64,000 nt of DNA. It comes from Actinacidiphila paucisporea. Its GTDB lineage: Bacteria; Actinomycetota; Actinomycetes; Streptomycetales; Streptomycetaceae. The notes under the pieces are model-generated. The model did not search any database, was not told where the DNA came from, and was given only the letters and a program-made list of their open reading frames with translations. Below are positions 53,285 to 61,769 of this stretch, piece by piece. Positions within the stretch are counted from its first letter, which is position 1, and every line of letters starts with the position of its first letter. A program made the translations under genes and the position numbers. The stretch spans positions 1 through 64,000 of the forward strand of contig NZ_FRBI01000009.1 of the NCBI RefSeq assembly GCF_900142575.1, read 5' to 3'.

Positions 53285-53377
53285 GCCGCCGACCTTACCT
53301 TTCCACCGGCAATCATCAACCTCGCCGACGGCGAAGTCTATGGCCGTGATCCTGTGCCAGATCGGGTCCGGAATATG

Positions 53378-53407
53378 TTGACCGAGGAAGGAAAGTCGGC
53401 CTAGATT
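53378..53407 (+). promoter_or_regulatory. Promoter of the alpha-galactosidase gene
   Basis: TTGACC (53378-53383), an 18-bp spacer and TAGATT (53402-53407). Transcription would begin about 22 bp before the ATG. I saw no clear operator palindrome, although the ROK regulator is divergent. Confidence 0.6.
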
Positions 53408-53435
53408 CGGCCGGAGCCGAGGAAAGGACCCCGCC

Positions 53436-55616
53436 ATGCAGAACGCCACCGGACGGACCGTCTCCCTGCGCGCGGCGGGCACCGCCCTGGTCGTGGAGCT
53501 GACCGAGCCGGTGCCGCGGGTCCTGCACTGGGGCGCCGACCTCGGCGAGCTGTCGGACGCGGACACGGCCGCGCTGAGCCTCACCGCGGACGGCGCCGTC
53601 CTCAACAACGCCATCGACCAGCCGCGCCGCTTCACCGTCTGGCCCACCGAGGCCGACGGCTGGTCGGGCACCCCCGCGCAGGAGGGCCACCTCGCCGGCG
53701 GCGCCGCGGCCCCCGGGCCCGTACTCACCGGCAGCACCCACCGGGACCTCGCCGGCGGCGGCGGTGAGATCGGCATCGCCATGACGGACCGCACCACCGG
53801 CCTCGACATCACCGTCACCTACCGCCTGGAGCCCTCCGGCGTGCTCGGCGTCAGCGCGGAGCTGACCCGCAGGGCCGACGCGGAGCCCGTACCGTACGAC
53901 CTCGCGCGGGTCTCCACCCTGCTGCCGCTGCCCGCCCGGGCCGCCGAGGTGCTGGACTTCACGGGCAAGTGGAGCTCGGAGCGCCGCCCGCAGCGCCGCC
54001 CGCTCGGCCACGGCGGCCATGTGCGCGAGGTGCGGCGCGGCAAGCCGGGCCTGGACTCGCCGTACCTGCTGGCCGTCGGGGTGCCCGGCTTCGGCTTCAG
54101 GGACGGCGAGGTGTGGGGCGTGCACGTCGCCTGGAGCGGCGACCAGCGCTATCTGGCCGAGCAGCTCCCCGAGGGCGCCGGTGTCCATGCCGCGGTCCTC
54201 GGCGGCGGCGAACTGCTCCGGGCCGGCGAGATACGCCTCGCGCCCGGCGCGACCTACCGCACCCCGGTCTGCCACTTCGGCTGGTCGGCCGACGGCCTCG
54301 ACGGTCTCGCCGACCGCTTCCACGCCCTGCTGCGCGCCCGCCCCGGGCACCCGCGCACCCCGCGCCCCGTGGTGCTCAACAGCTGGGAGGCCGTCTACTT
54401 CGACCACGACCTGGACCGGCTGCGCCGGCTCGCCGACCGGGCCGCCGAGGTCGGGGTGGAGCGCTTCGTGCTGGACGACGGCTGGTTCACCGGCCGCCGC
54501 GCCGACGACGCGGGCCTCGGCGACTGGTACGTCGACCCGCGGGTGTGGCCCGACGGCCTCGCGCCGCTGGCCGACCACGTACGGTCGCTCGGGATGGACT
54601 TCGGGCTGTGGTTCGAACCGGAGATGGTCAACCCCGACTCCGACCTGGCCCGCGAGCACCCGGACTGGATCCTCGGCCCGGCCCGCGGACGCGGCCCCAC
54701 CTCCCGCAACCAGTACGTGCTCGACGTCTCGCACCCCGACGCGTGGGCGTATCTGCTGGAACGGCTCGACACCCTGGTCGGCGAGTACGGCATCGCCTAC
54801 CTCAAGTGGGACCACAACCGCGAGCTGCACGAGGCGGTGCACGGCCCCGGCGACCGGCCCGCGGGCCACGCCCAGGTCGAGGCCTTCTACCGGCTGCTCG
54901 ACACGCTGCGCTCCCGGCACCCGGCGCTGGAGATCGAGAGCTGCGCCTCCGGCGGCGGCCGGATCGACCTGGGCGTCCTGGCGAGGACCGACCGGGTGTG
55001 GACCTCGGACTGCAACGACCCGGTGGAGCGCCAGAGCATCCAGCGCTGGACCGGGCAGCTGCTGCCGCCCGAGCTGATCGGCTCCCACGTCGGGGCCGCG
55101 GAGAGCCACACCACCGGCCGGGTCACCGCCGACACCTTCCGGCTGGCCACCAGCCTCTTCTGCCACCCCGGCATCGAGCAGGACCTCACCCGGTGCGAGC
55201 CCGCCGAGCTGGCCAGGATCACCGCGTGGACCGCGCTCTACCGCGAGCTGCGCCCGCTGCTGCACGGCGGCCGCCAGGTGCGCGCCGACCTGCCCGGTGA
55301 CGCGACCCTGCTGCACGGCGTCGTCGCCGCCGACTCCTCGGCCGCGCTCTACTGCTGGGCGCGGCTGGCCACCTCGGCGGAGGGCCAGTCGGGCCGGGTG
55401 CCGCTGCCGGGCCTGGGGCCGGACGCCCGCTACCTGGTGCGGGTCCGCACCGACCTCGGGCTGCCGTCGCTGCACCAGACGGCGGGCCCCGCGTGGTTCA
55501 CCGCGGCGCTGGACGGCTGGGTGCCGATCCCGGGGGCGGTGCTGGTGCGGGCGGGGCTGCCGATGCCGACGCTCAACCCGGGGCACGCGGCCCTGATCGA
55601 GGTGCGCGCCGCCTGA
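53436..55616 (+). CDS. GH36 alpha-galactosidase
   Basis: A 726-aa GH36 alpha-galactosidase (melibiase-like). An N-terminal beta-sandwich is followed by the (beta/alpha)8 barrel with FVLDDGWF, GLWFEPEMVNPDSDL, the nucleophile motif LKWDHNR (Asp459) and the acid-base motif TSDCND near residue 525. A C-terminal beta-sheet domain follows. No signal peptide, so it acts inside on imported raffinose-type sugars. GAGGAAAGGA lies before ATG 53436. It is controlled by the divergent ROK protein; no transporter is near. Confidence 0.93.
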   Translation: MQNATGRTVSLRAAGTALVVELTEPVPRVLHWGADLGELSDADTAALSLTADGAVLNNAIDQPRRFTVWPTEADGWSGTPAQEGHLAGGAAAPGPVLTGSTHRDLAGGGGEIGIAMTDRTTGLDITVTYRLEPSGVLGVSAELTRRADAEPVPYDLARVSTLLPLPARAAEVLDFTGKWSSERRPQRRPLGHGGHVREVRRGKPGLDSPYLLAVGVPGFGFRDGEVWGVHVAWSGDQRYLAEQLPEGAGVHAAVLGGGELLRAGEIRLAPGATYRTPVCHFGWSADGLDGLADRFHALLRARPGHPRTPRPVVLNSWEAVYFDHDLDRLRRLADRAAEVGVERFVLDDGWFTGRRADDAGLGDWYVDPRVWPDGLAPLADHVRSLGMDFGLWFEPEMVNPDSDLAREHPDWILGPARGRGPTSRNQYVLDVSHPDAWAYLLERLDTLVGEYGIAYLKWDHNRELHEAVHGPGDRPAGHAQVEAFYRLLDTLRSRHPALEIESCASGGGRIDLGVLARTDRVWTSDCNDPVERQSIQRWTGQLLPPELIGSHVGAAESHTTGRVTADTFRLATSLFCHPGIEQDLTRCEPAELARITAWTALYRELRPLLHGGRQVRADLPGDATLLHGVVAADSSAALYCWARLATSAEGQSGRVPLPGLGPDARYLVRVRTDLGLPSLHQTAGPAWFTAALDGWVPIPGAVLVRAGLPMPTLNPGHAALIEVRAA

Positions 55617-55746
55617 ACGGGGCCGCCCCCTGTATCGTCCGTTCGGCCCACCCCGGCTGCGGCGGCACCGCCCGCCGACCAGGGTGCTGAGCGAGGGGAT
55701 CCATGCCGGGGGCCCCGGCCGGACGAAGGGACCAGGAGCGCACCCG

Positions 55747-57102
55747 ATGGACCTCACCAGCACCGTGGACAGCCTGATGGACGGTCTGACGGCGGACCTC
55801 GCACGGCTGGCCGCGATCCCGTCCGTCGCCTTCCCCGGCTACCCGCGCTCCGAGGTCGTCAGGGCCCACGACCTGGTGGTGGAACTGCTGCGGGACGCGG
55901 GCGTCGAGCACATCGAACGCCTCGACCTGCCCGACACCGCACCGATCGTCTACGCCGAGGTCCCGCCCCCCGACCCGGACGCGCCGACCGTGCTGCTCTA
56001 CGGCCACTACGACGTCCAGCCGCCCGGCGACGAGTCGCTGTGGCTCTCGCCGCCCTTCGAGCCGACCCCGGTCGAGGGCGGGCTGCGGGCCCGAGGCATC
56101 GCCGACGACAAGTCCAACGTCATCGCCCACCTGGGAGTGCTGCGGGCCTACGGTGGCCGCCCGCCCACCGGGTTGAAGATCGTCATCGAAGGCCAGGAGG
56201 AGTACGGCAGCGCCTTCGACGACTACCCGCCCACCGATCCCGAGCGCTTCGCCTGCGACGCCATGGTGATCGCCGACATGGGCAACCTGCGGCCCGGCAA
56301 CCCGACCCTCACCACCGGGCTGCGCGGCGTCGCCGAGGTCGTGGTGGAGGTGCGCACCCTGGCCGAGGCCCGGCACAGCGGCGCATACGGCGGCGCCGCC
56401 CCCGACGCGCTGCTCGCGCTGGTCCGCGCCCTCGCCGGCCTGCACGACGAGCACGGCGACGTGGCGGTCGCGGGACTGCGCCGCGAGGAGTGGGACGGGG
56501 CGTCGTACACCGAGCGGGAATTCCGCGAACTGGCCACTGTGGCCGACGGGGTGCCGCTGACCGGCACCGGCAGCCTGGGGGAGCGGCTGTGGAGCGGCCC
56601 GGCGATCACGGTGATCGGCCTGGACGCCCCGGCCGTGGAGGGCGCCGCCTCCGCGGTGATCCCCTCCGCGCGCGCCAAGCTCAACCTGCGCGTCCACCCG
56701 CGGCAGGACCCGCGGGAGGCCGCCGACGCGCTGGTCAGGCACCTGCGCGAGAACCGGCCCTACGGCATCGAGTTGACGGTCACCCGGAGCGACGCGGGCC
56801 CCGGCTTCGAAGCCGCCACCGGCGGACCCGCCTACCGGGCCGCCCGTACCGCGCTGCGCGAAGGCTGGGGCGCCGAGCCGGAGTTCGCGGCCAGCGGCGG
56901 CTCCATCCCGCTGGTCAACGGCCTCGCCAAGGCCGCACCGCACGCGGAGGTGCTGCTCTTCGGCGCCCAGGACGGCATGTGCAATCTGCACGCGCCCAAC
57001 GAGCGGGTGCTCTTCTCCGAACTGCGCGGCGCGGTGATCGCCGAAGCGGCCTTCCTGCGCGAATACGCCGCCGCCTTCCGGGCGGCGGGCGGCGCGCGCT
57101 GA
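55747..57102 (+). CDS. M20 family dipeptidase/metallopeptidase
   Basis: A 451-aa zinc peptidase (ArgE/DapE/carnosinase group). Metal ligands are in YGHYDVQP, RGIADDK, VIEGQEEYGS, VIADMG and the final NLHAPNE; a lid domain is inserted in the middle. It hydrolyses a dipeptide or N-acyl amino acid. AGGAG precedes ATG 55747; an ATG at 55684 has none. Not linked to the sugar genes next to it by obvious function. Confidence 0.88.
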   Translation: MDLTSTVDSLMDGLTADLARLAAIPSVAFPGYPRSEVVRAHDLVVELLRDAGVEHIERLDLPDTAPIVYAEVPPPDPDAPTVLLYGHYDVQPPGDESLWLSPPFEPTPVEGGLRARGIADDKSNVIAHLGVLRAYGGRPPTGLKIVIEGQEEYGSAFDDYPPTDPERFACDAMVIADMGNLRPGNPTLTTGLRGVAEVVVEVRTLAEARHSGAYGGAAPDALLALVRALAGLHDEHGDVAVAGLRREEWDGASYTEREFRELATVADGVPLTGTGSLGERLWSGPAITVIGLDAPAVEGAASAVIPSARAKLNLRVHPRQDPREAADALVRHLRENRPYGIELTVTRSDAGPGFEAATGGPAYRAARTALREGWGAEPEFAASGGSIPLVNGLAKAAPHAEVLLFGAQDGMCNLHAPNERVLFSELRGAVIAEAAFLREYAAAFRAAGGAR

Positions 57103-57344
57103 GCGGCCCCGCTCGCGACACCGGCGGTGCTCCGCTCGCCGGGCACGCCAGCTGTCCTATACCTCGCTATTCCCGCTGATCTGCGGATTTGTCTCACTCG
57201 GCGGAATTGTCGCCCGACGCCGCACACAACGAATGCAATTGCATCGGGAATTGCAGATGCACTTGCCGGGTAGAGGTGTGTGTGAGTGCCGCGAAGCGCG
57301 GTGCTGTTGCGACGGATGAGCCCGGTGGACTCAGGAGAGAGGCG
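57103..57344. other. 242-bp gap with a perfect 12-bp palindrome
   Basis: An AT-richer gap before the DUF397 gene. ATGCAATTGCAT (57233-57244) is a perfect palindrome, followed by a related half-element GAATTGCAGATGCAC. The region has unusual Cys codon density in two frames, but no ORF that I can defend. It is a plausible regulatory region for DUF397. Confidence 0.4.
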
Positions 57345-57590
57345 ATGCTCATGGAGCAGCAGATCGTCAACGGAGTACAGGCCAGCAGTATTTCCGGGGC
57401 GCGATGGACCAAGAGTGCCCGCAGCAACCAGAGTGGCAACTGTGTCGAGGTTGCCCAACTGCCCGGTGGCGGCGTGGCTGTTCGCAATTCGCGCTTCCCG
57501 GATGGACCGGCTCTGGTATATACGCAGGCAGAGATGGCCGCATTCGTCGAGGGTGCCAAGGACGGCGACTTCGACGCTTTTACGGTGTGA
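57345..57590 (+). CDS. DUF397 domain protein
   Basis: An 81-aa DUF397 protein: ARWTKSARSNQSGNCVEVAQLPGGGVAVRNSRFPDGPALVYT is the conserved core, ending AEMAAFVEGAKDGDFDAF. These small proteins accompany XRE/DUF5753 regulators in Streptomyces (BldB/WhiJ-like pairs) and may modulate them. AGGAGAG before ATG 57345 sets the start. Here it precedes the XRE gene by 83 bp, the reverse of the more common order. Confidence 0.88.
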   Translation: MLMEQQIVNGVQASSISGARWTKSARSNQSGNCVEVAQLPGGGVAVRNSRFPDGPALVYTQAEMAAFVEGAKDGDFDAFTV

Positions 57591-57673
57591 AGCCGGCCGT
57601 TTGACGTCCAAGGGGACGAACTGCGGGCTTCGCGGTGCAATACTGGCCCGTCCAGTATGACTCGGGAGCCCGC

Positions 57674-58576
57674 ATGTCCGCTCAAGCGCAGCCCGTATCG
57701 CCGTTACCGCTGTTCGAACGCCGCCCCGACATGGGCGCGCGGGCCATGTCCCGGGTGCTCGGCAATTATCTGCGCGCCCTGCGGGAGAGCCGCGGCTGCA
57801 GCCCCGCCGCCGCGGGCAGCCACATCCGCGCCCACGCGTCGAAGATCAGCCGTATGGAGACCGCCCACGTCTCCCTCAAGGCACGCGACGTCGAGGAACT
57901 GCTCCAGCTCTACGGCGTCGCCGACGACGAACGCGCCGAGATCGCCCGCCTGGTGCAGCGGGCCGCCGGCCCCGACTGGTGGCAGTCGTACGGCGAGGTC
58001 GTCCCCGACTGGCTCCAGGCGCTCATCGGCCTGGAGCGCGACGCGCACCTGGTGCGCACGTACGAGACCCAGTTCGTACCCGGGCTGCTGCAGACCGTCT
58101 CCTACGCCAGGGCGGTGGTGCAGAGCGGGCACCGGCTCGCCCCCGCCGAGGAGAACGCCCGGCGGGTGGAGTTGCGCCTGGAGCGGCAGCGCAGGATGGC
58201 GGAACCCGGCGCACCCGTGCTGTGGGCGCTCATCGACGAGGGAGTGCTGCACCGCCCGGTCGGCGGCGCGGCCGTGATGCGCGAGCAATTGCAGCACCTG
58301 CTCGACGTGCTGCGCCGGCCCGGCGTACGGCTGCAGGTGGCCTCGTACGCCGCCAGCGCCTCCGCCACTCCGGGGGCCGCGGTGACCTATCTGCGGTTCG
58401 CCCAGGGCTTCCTGCCCGACGTCGTCTACCTGGAGCACCTGACCAGCGCGGTCTACCTGGACCGCCTCGACGACGTCGACCGCTACCGCGCCGCGCTGGA
58501 CGAACTCAGCGCGCTGGCGGCGACCCCCGCCGCCAGCAGGGAACTGCTGGAGGAGGCTCTGCGCCGCTACCGGTGA
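57674..58576 (+). CDS. XRE-family regulator with DUF5753 (Scr1/WhiJ-like)
   Basis: A 300-aa regulator: a Cro/CI HTH at residues 27-80 (LGNYLRALRESRGCSPAAAGSHIRAHASKISRMETAHV) and a C-terminal DUF5753 domain (YETQFVPGLLQTVSYARAVV, VGGAAVMREQLQHLLDVLRRPGVRLQV, VYLEHLTSAVYLD). GGGAG lies before ATG 57674. With the preceding DUF397 gene it forms a typical streptomycete developmental/silencing pair. A convergent SAM methyltransferase follows. Confidence 0.9.
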   Translation: MSAQAQPVSPLPLFERRPDMGARAMSRVLGNYLRALRESRGCSPAAAGSHIRAHASKISRMETAHVSLKARDVEELLQLYGVADDERAEIARLVQRAAGPDWWQSYGEVVPDWLQALIGLERDAHLVRTYETQFVPGLLQTVSYARAVVQSGHRLAPAEENARRVELRLERQRRMAEPGAPVLWALIDEGVLHRPVGGAAVMREQLQHLLDVLRRPGVRLQVASYAASASATPGAAVTYLRFAQGFLPDVVYLEHLTSAVYLDRLDDVDRYRAALDELSALAATPAASRELLEEALRRYR

Positions 58577-58611
58577 GCCGGTACGCGCGGAGCCTCCCGG
58601 CCGCCGGCCGG

Positions 58612-59430
58612 TCAGCCGACGATGCGGCCGACGCCCCCGAACTCGATCCACTCCATGCTCGGCTGCTTCGGCGTCACCTCGGAGTCCGGGCGCCAGGTGG
58701 AGACCTCCACCAGGCCGGGCTCCAGGATCTCCGTGCCGTCGAGGAACCGCCGGACGTCCTGCTCACGCCGCACCTCGCCCCAGTTCCCGCCGGTGCTGCG
58801 GGCCATGAAGTCGGTGACGCCGCGCCGGGTCTCCTCGTCCTCGCTCACCAGCTGGCACACCACCAGGAAGCTCCCCGGCGGCACCTTGGCCGCCGCCCGC
58901 CGCACCACGTCCGCCGGGTCGTCACGGTCCGGAATGCAGTGCAGCACTGACACGAAGAGCACGGCGACCGGCTCGTCGGTGTTGATCAGCCGCTTGACCT
59001 CGGGGTGCGCCCAGATGGTCTCGGTGTCGCGCATGTCCGCCTGGATCACGGCGGTGTTCTCGTTCTGCTCCAGCAGCGCACGGCCGTGCGCCAGGACTAT
59101 CGGGTCGTTGTCTATGTAGACGACCCGGGACGCGGGGTCGATCCGCTGGGCCACCTCGTGGACATTGTCCTGTGTGGGTAAGCCGGAGCCGTGGTCGACG
59201 AACTGCCGGATCCCGTAGTCCTCGGCCAGCCTGCGCACGACCCGGCGCAGGAAGGAGCGGTTGTTCAGCGCGAGCACCTTGGTGCTCGGTACCTGTTTGA
59301 GCAGCTCCTCGGTGGCCGCGCGGTCCGCGGGGTAGTTGTCCTTCCCGTCCATCAGGAAGTCGTACATGCGGGCCACACTTGGCACCGTCACGTCGATCTT
59401 GTCCGTCAGCGGTACGTCCCCGTCGTCCAT
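58612..59430 (-). CDS. S-adenosyl methyltransferase-like protein (PF04672 type)
   Basis: A 272-aa Rossmann methyltransferase of the streptomycete 'S-adenosyl methyltransferase' group: VPSVARMYDFLMDGKDNYPADR, the SAM site FVDHGSGLPTQDNVHEVAQ, VVYIDNDPIVLAHGRAL and VLFVSVLHCIPD. The real substrate is not known. GAGGA precedes ATG 59430; a GTG four codons upstream is less likely. It is convergent with the XRE gene; these families often co-occur. Confidence 0.87.
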   Translation of the reverse strand: MDDGDVPLTDKIDVTVPSVARMYDFLMDGKDNYPADRAATEELLKQVPSTKVLALNNRSFLRRVVRRLAEDYGIRQFVDHGSGLPTQDNVHEVAQRIDPASRVVYIDNDPIVLAHGRALLEQNENTAVIQADMRDTETIWAHPEVKRLINTDEPVAVLFVSVLHCIPDRDDPADVVRRAAAKVPPGSFLVVCQLVSEDEETRRGVTDFMARSTGGNWGEVRREQDVRRFLDGTEILEPGLVEVSTWRPDSEVTPKQPSMEWIEFGGVGRIVG

Positions 59431-59603
59431 CGGGTTCCTCACGGCTCATCGGCTCGACACAGGCGAGTTGGGAGTGATCTGCGACACGCTCATCCTAGGC
59501 AGCCATCGGGTCACGGTCGAGACCGCGACCCGTACCGCCGGCCCCGGCCACCCCGCTCGGGCGGCGTCCCGCGCCCTGGAGGGCGCCCCCCGCGCAAGCG
59601 GCA

Positions 59604-59628
59604 GGGGGCGAAGGGGGCGAAGGGGGCG
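59604..59628. repeat. Three tandem GGGGGCG(AA) units
   Basis: GGGGGCGAA occurs twice in a row and then a partial third unit follows, in the gap between the SAM methyltransferase and NmrA-like genes. Simple-sequence repeats like this can slip in replication; no function is claimed. Confidence 0.6.
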
Positions 59629-59653
59629 CCGCGGCCGGCGGACCGGCACCGGC

Positions 59654-60391
59654 TCACGCGTGGGCGGCGAGCCACTCGGTGAACGTGGTGGTGCCACGGG
59701 GGCCGTCCGTGACGGGGAGGAGACCGCCCTCGGTCATGGCGCGGCCTGCGGCGCCGGGGAGCCGTAGCGGCAGGATCAGCCGGCGCGAGCCGCCGGCTCG
59801 GGCGACGCGCTTGACCATGTCCGTCATCTGCTCCTGGTGCGGCCCCGCGAGGTCCGGCGCCAGGCCCTGGGGCGGCCCCTCGACCAGGCGGACCAGCTCG
59901 GCGGCGACCTCGGCCACCGCCACGGGCTGGCTGAGCATCCGCGGCGCCACCGCGACCGGACCCGGCATCTGGAGCATCTGGTCGGCGAACTCGTGGAACT
60001 GCGTGGCCCGCAGCACCGTCCACGGCACGTTCCCGGCCGCGAGCAGCTCCTCCTGCCGGCGCTTGCCGGCGTAGTAGCTGTAGTCGACCCGGTCGATGCC
60101 GACGATGGACAGCGCCACGTGGTGGCCCACCCCGGCCTTCTCCTCGGCCGCCAGCAGGTTGCGGCCGGCCGCGTCGAAGAAGGCGACCGCGGGCTTGCGC
60201 CGCGTGGTCTGCACGTTGCTCACGTCGATCACCGCGTCCACCGACTTCAGCGCCTCGTCCAGGCCGGTGCCCGCGACCAGGTCGACACCGCGGGAGCGGG
60301 CCATCACCACCGGCTCGTGCCCGCCGGCGGTCAGCGCCTCCACCACGTGACGCCCCGTCAACCCCGTACCGCCTGCCACCGCCACACGCAT
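59654..60391 (-). CDS. NmrA-like NAD(P)-binding atypical SDR
   Basis: A 245-aa atypical SDR: MRVAVAGGTGLTGRHVVEALTAGGHEPVV at the nucleotide site, VDAVIDVSNV, YYAGKRRQEELL and WTVLRATQFHEF, as in NmrA/SDR_a5 proteins. Many bind NAD(P)H as sensors rather than as enzymes. AAAGGAG precedes ATG 60391. It is downstream of the truncated GH2 gene in the same direction, 102 bp apart. Confidence 0.83.
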   Translation of the reverse strand: MRVAVAGGTGLTGRHVVEALTAGGHEPVVMARSRGVDLVAGTGLDEALKSVDAVIDVSNVQTTRRKPAVAFFDAAGRNLLAAEEKAGVGHHVALSIVGIDRVDYSYYAGKRRQEELLAAGNVPWTVLRATQFHEFADQMLQMPGPVAVAPRMLSQPVAVAEVAAELVRLVEGPPQGLAPDLAGPHQEQMTDMVKRVARAGGSRRLILPLRLPGAAGRAMTEGGLLPVTDGPRGTTTFTEWLAAHA

Positions 60392-60493
60392 CGCGCGGCT
60401 CCTTTCGTCGTGCCGGTCATCGAACAAGCAGCAGCCAAGCACGGCTGCCGGGATGCCGCAGGCGAAAGCGCGCCCCCGGGGGACGGGAAAGCG

Positions 60494-61444
60494 TCAGGAC
60501 GTCGCCGGCAGCGCGTTGTACGCCCGCGCCACCACGGTCGGCGCCGGCTCGGCGCCGGCGCCGGTCCGCCAACGCAAAGTGACCTCCCGGGATTCGCCGG
60601 GCAGCAGCCACAGGCAGTTGTCGTCGGCCAACGCGGGCGGCGCGGGATCGGCCAGGGACACGCGGACCGTCGCGGCGGGCGCCGCGCCGGTGTTCGCCAC
60701 CGTCGCGATGAGGGCGGCCGCCTGGCCCGCCGGACGGACGGCGACCGAGAGCCGTACGTGCGGCAGGCCGTTGAGCGCGCGCATGTCCGTGGGCGTGCGG
60801 TAGCGCCAGTAGTCGTTGGCCGACAGCAGCCGCCCGTCGGCATCGGTCAGCCGCAGCCGCAGCAGGTGCGTGGCCGGCAGCGCCCGCGAGAACGGCACCG
60901 CGAAGGCCGCGCTGACACTGCCGGCGGCCAGGTCGGCCGTGCGCGCCGACGGCGCTCCGATCGGCCGGCCCCCCAGGTCGTACAGCTGCGCGGCGACCTT
61001 CGCGCCCCGCAGCGCCGTCGCGGTGTGGTTCGCCGTGAGCACCGTGCCGTCCACCCGGTCCGCCTGGACGTGCAGCGGCTCGCAGCCCTTGCGGGCGCCG
61101 TAGAAGCCGCCGCTCACGTCGAGGCCGTGCCCGCAGACCGGCCACACCGGGGTGTGCCGCGCCGGGTGCGGCAGCGCGAAGGGCGGTGTGGCGGCGCCGC
61201 GCCGCATCCGCGCGTTCCACGCCTCGAACATGGCCCGCATGCTCTCGTAGTCGACGAACTGCGCCTTGCGGGACAGCTCCTGGGCCGACGTCGAGGTGCC
61301 GAGGCGGTCGGCGACCGCCCGCAGGTACCCCTCGCCGCGCGGCCCGCCCGGTGCGCCGTGCCCGACGACCGTCTCGCCGCCGTGCGGCACGATCCGGGCC
61401 GCGGCGGCGCCGGGTCTGCTGAGGGAGGTGGGGTTCTTCGGCAT
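60494..61444 (-). pseudogene. Truncated GH2-family glycosidase: only the C-terminal third remains
   Basis: A 316-aa ORF matching the C-terminal part of large (about 850-900 aa) GH2 exo-beta-glycosidases of the beta-mannosidase/exo-glucosaminidase type. Recognisable pieces are KAQFVDYESMRAMFEAW, GFYGARKGCEPLHVQADRV, LLRLRLTDADGRLLSANDYW and LWLLPGESREVTLRW. The N-terminal galactose-binding and Ig domains and the whole TIM barrel with both catalytic Glu residues are missing. The start (ATG 61444 with GGAG upstream) sits directly behind two LacI-type operators, so the promoter end survived an internal deletion. It might still make a non-catalytic protein. Confidence 0.65.
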
Positions 61445-61588
61445 GGGCACCGCTCCGTTCGGGAGTGAGGGTGAAGGAGGTGGAGAGCCAGGAGAGCGCG
61501 GAGAGGGTGGCGGCAGTGGGCCGGCGGGTGGGCCGGTGCGCGAACGCGCTGGGGCTCCGCCCGCCCCGGGCGAGGGGGCGAGCGGAGT

Positions 61589-61624
61589 ATGACAACGTTG
61601 CCACGTCGTGTTGACAACGTTGCC
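61589..61624 (-). promoter_or_regulatory. Two identical LacI-type operators TGACAACGTTGCCA
   Basis: TGACAACGTTGCCA occurs at 61589-61602 and again at 61611-61624, 22 bp apart, about two helical turns. It is a near-palindrome (12 of 14) with the central CG of LacI sites. It lies in the promoter region of the truncated GH2 gene; no matching LacI gene is in the window. Confidence 0.65.
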
Positions 61625-61769
61625 AAGGCAGTCTGCTCCGCCGCGCCCGACAGTTCAAGCCGGTCCGGGAAAAACGCTCGGCACCGTGCGCGCGGCCCGA
61701 CGCGAACATGACGAAGGGGGTCGACGGCCGCCGCCGTCGGCCCCCTCCGCGGGTGGGCCGCCCCGCCGG

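Noticed and set aside
57233..57319. Cys-rich ORF MQLHRELQMH... as a leader peptide
   Set aside because: Cys density occurs in two frames here, there is no promoter-to-ATG geometry as in the two convincing leaders, and the next gene (DUF397) has no sulfur link.
61125..61260. A frameshift inside the GH2 remnant
   Set aside because: The reading frame matches the family on both sides (KAQFVDYES and GFYGARKGCEP) in the same frame, and the middle keeps HPA and VW positions; divergence explains it better.
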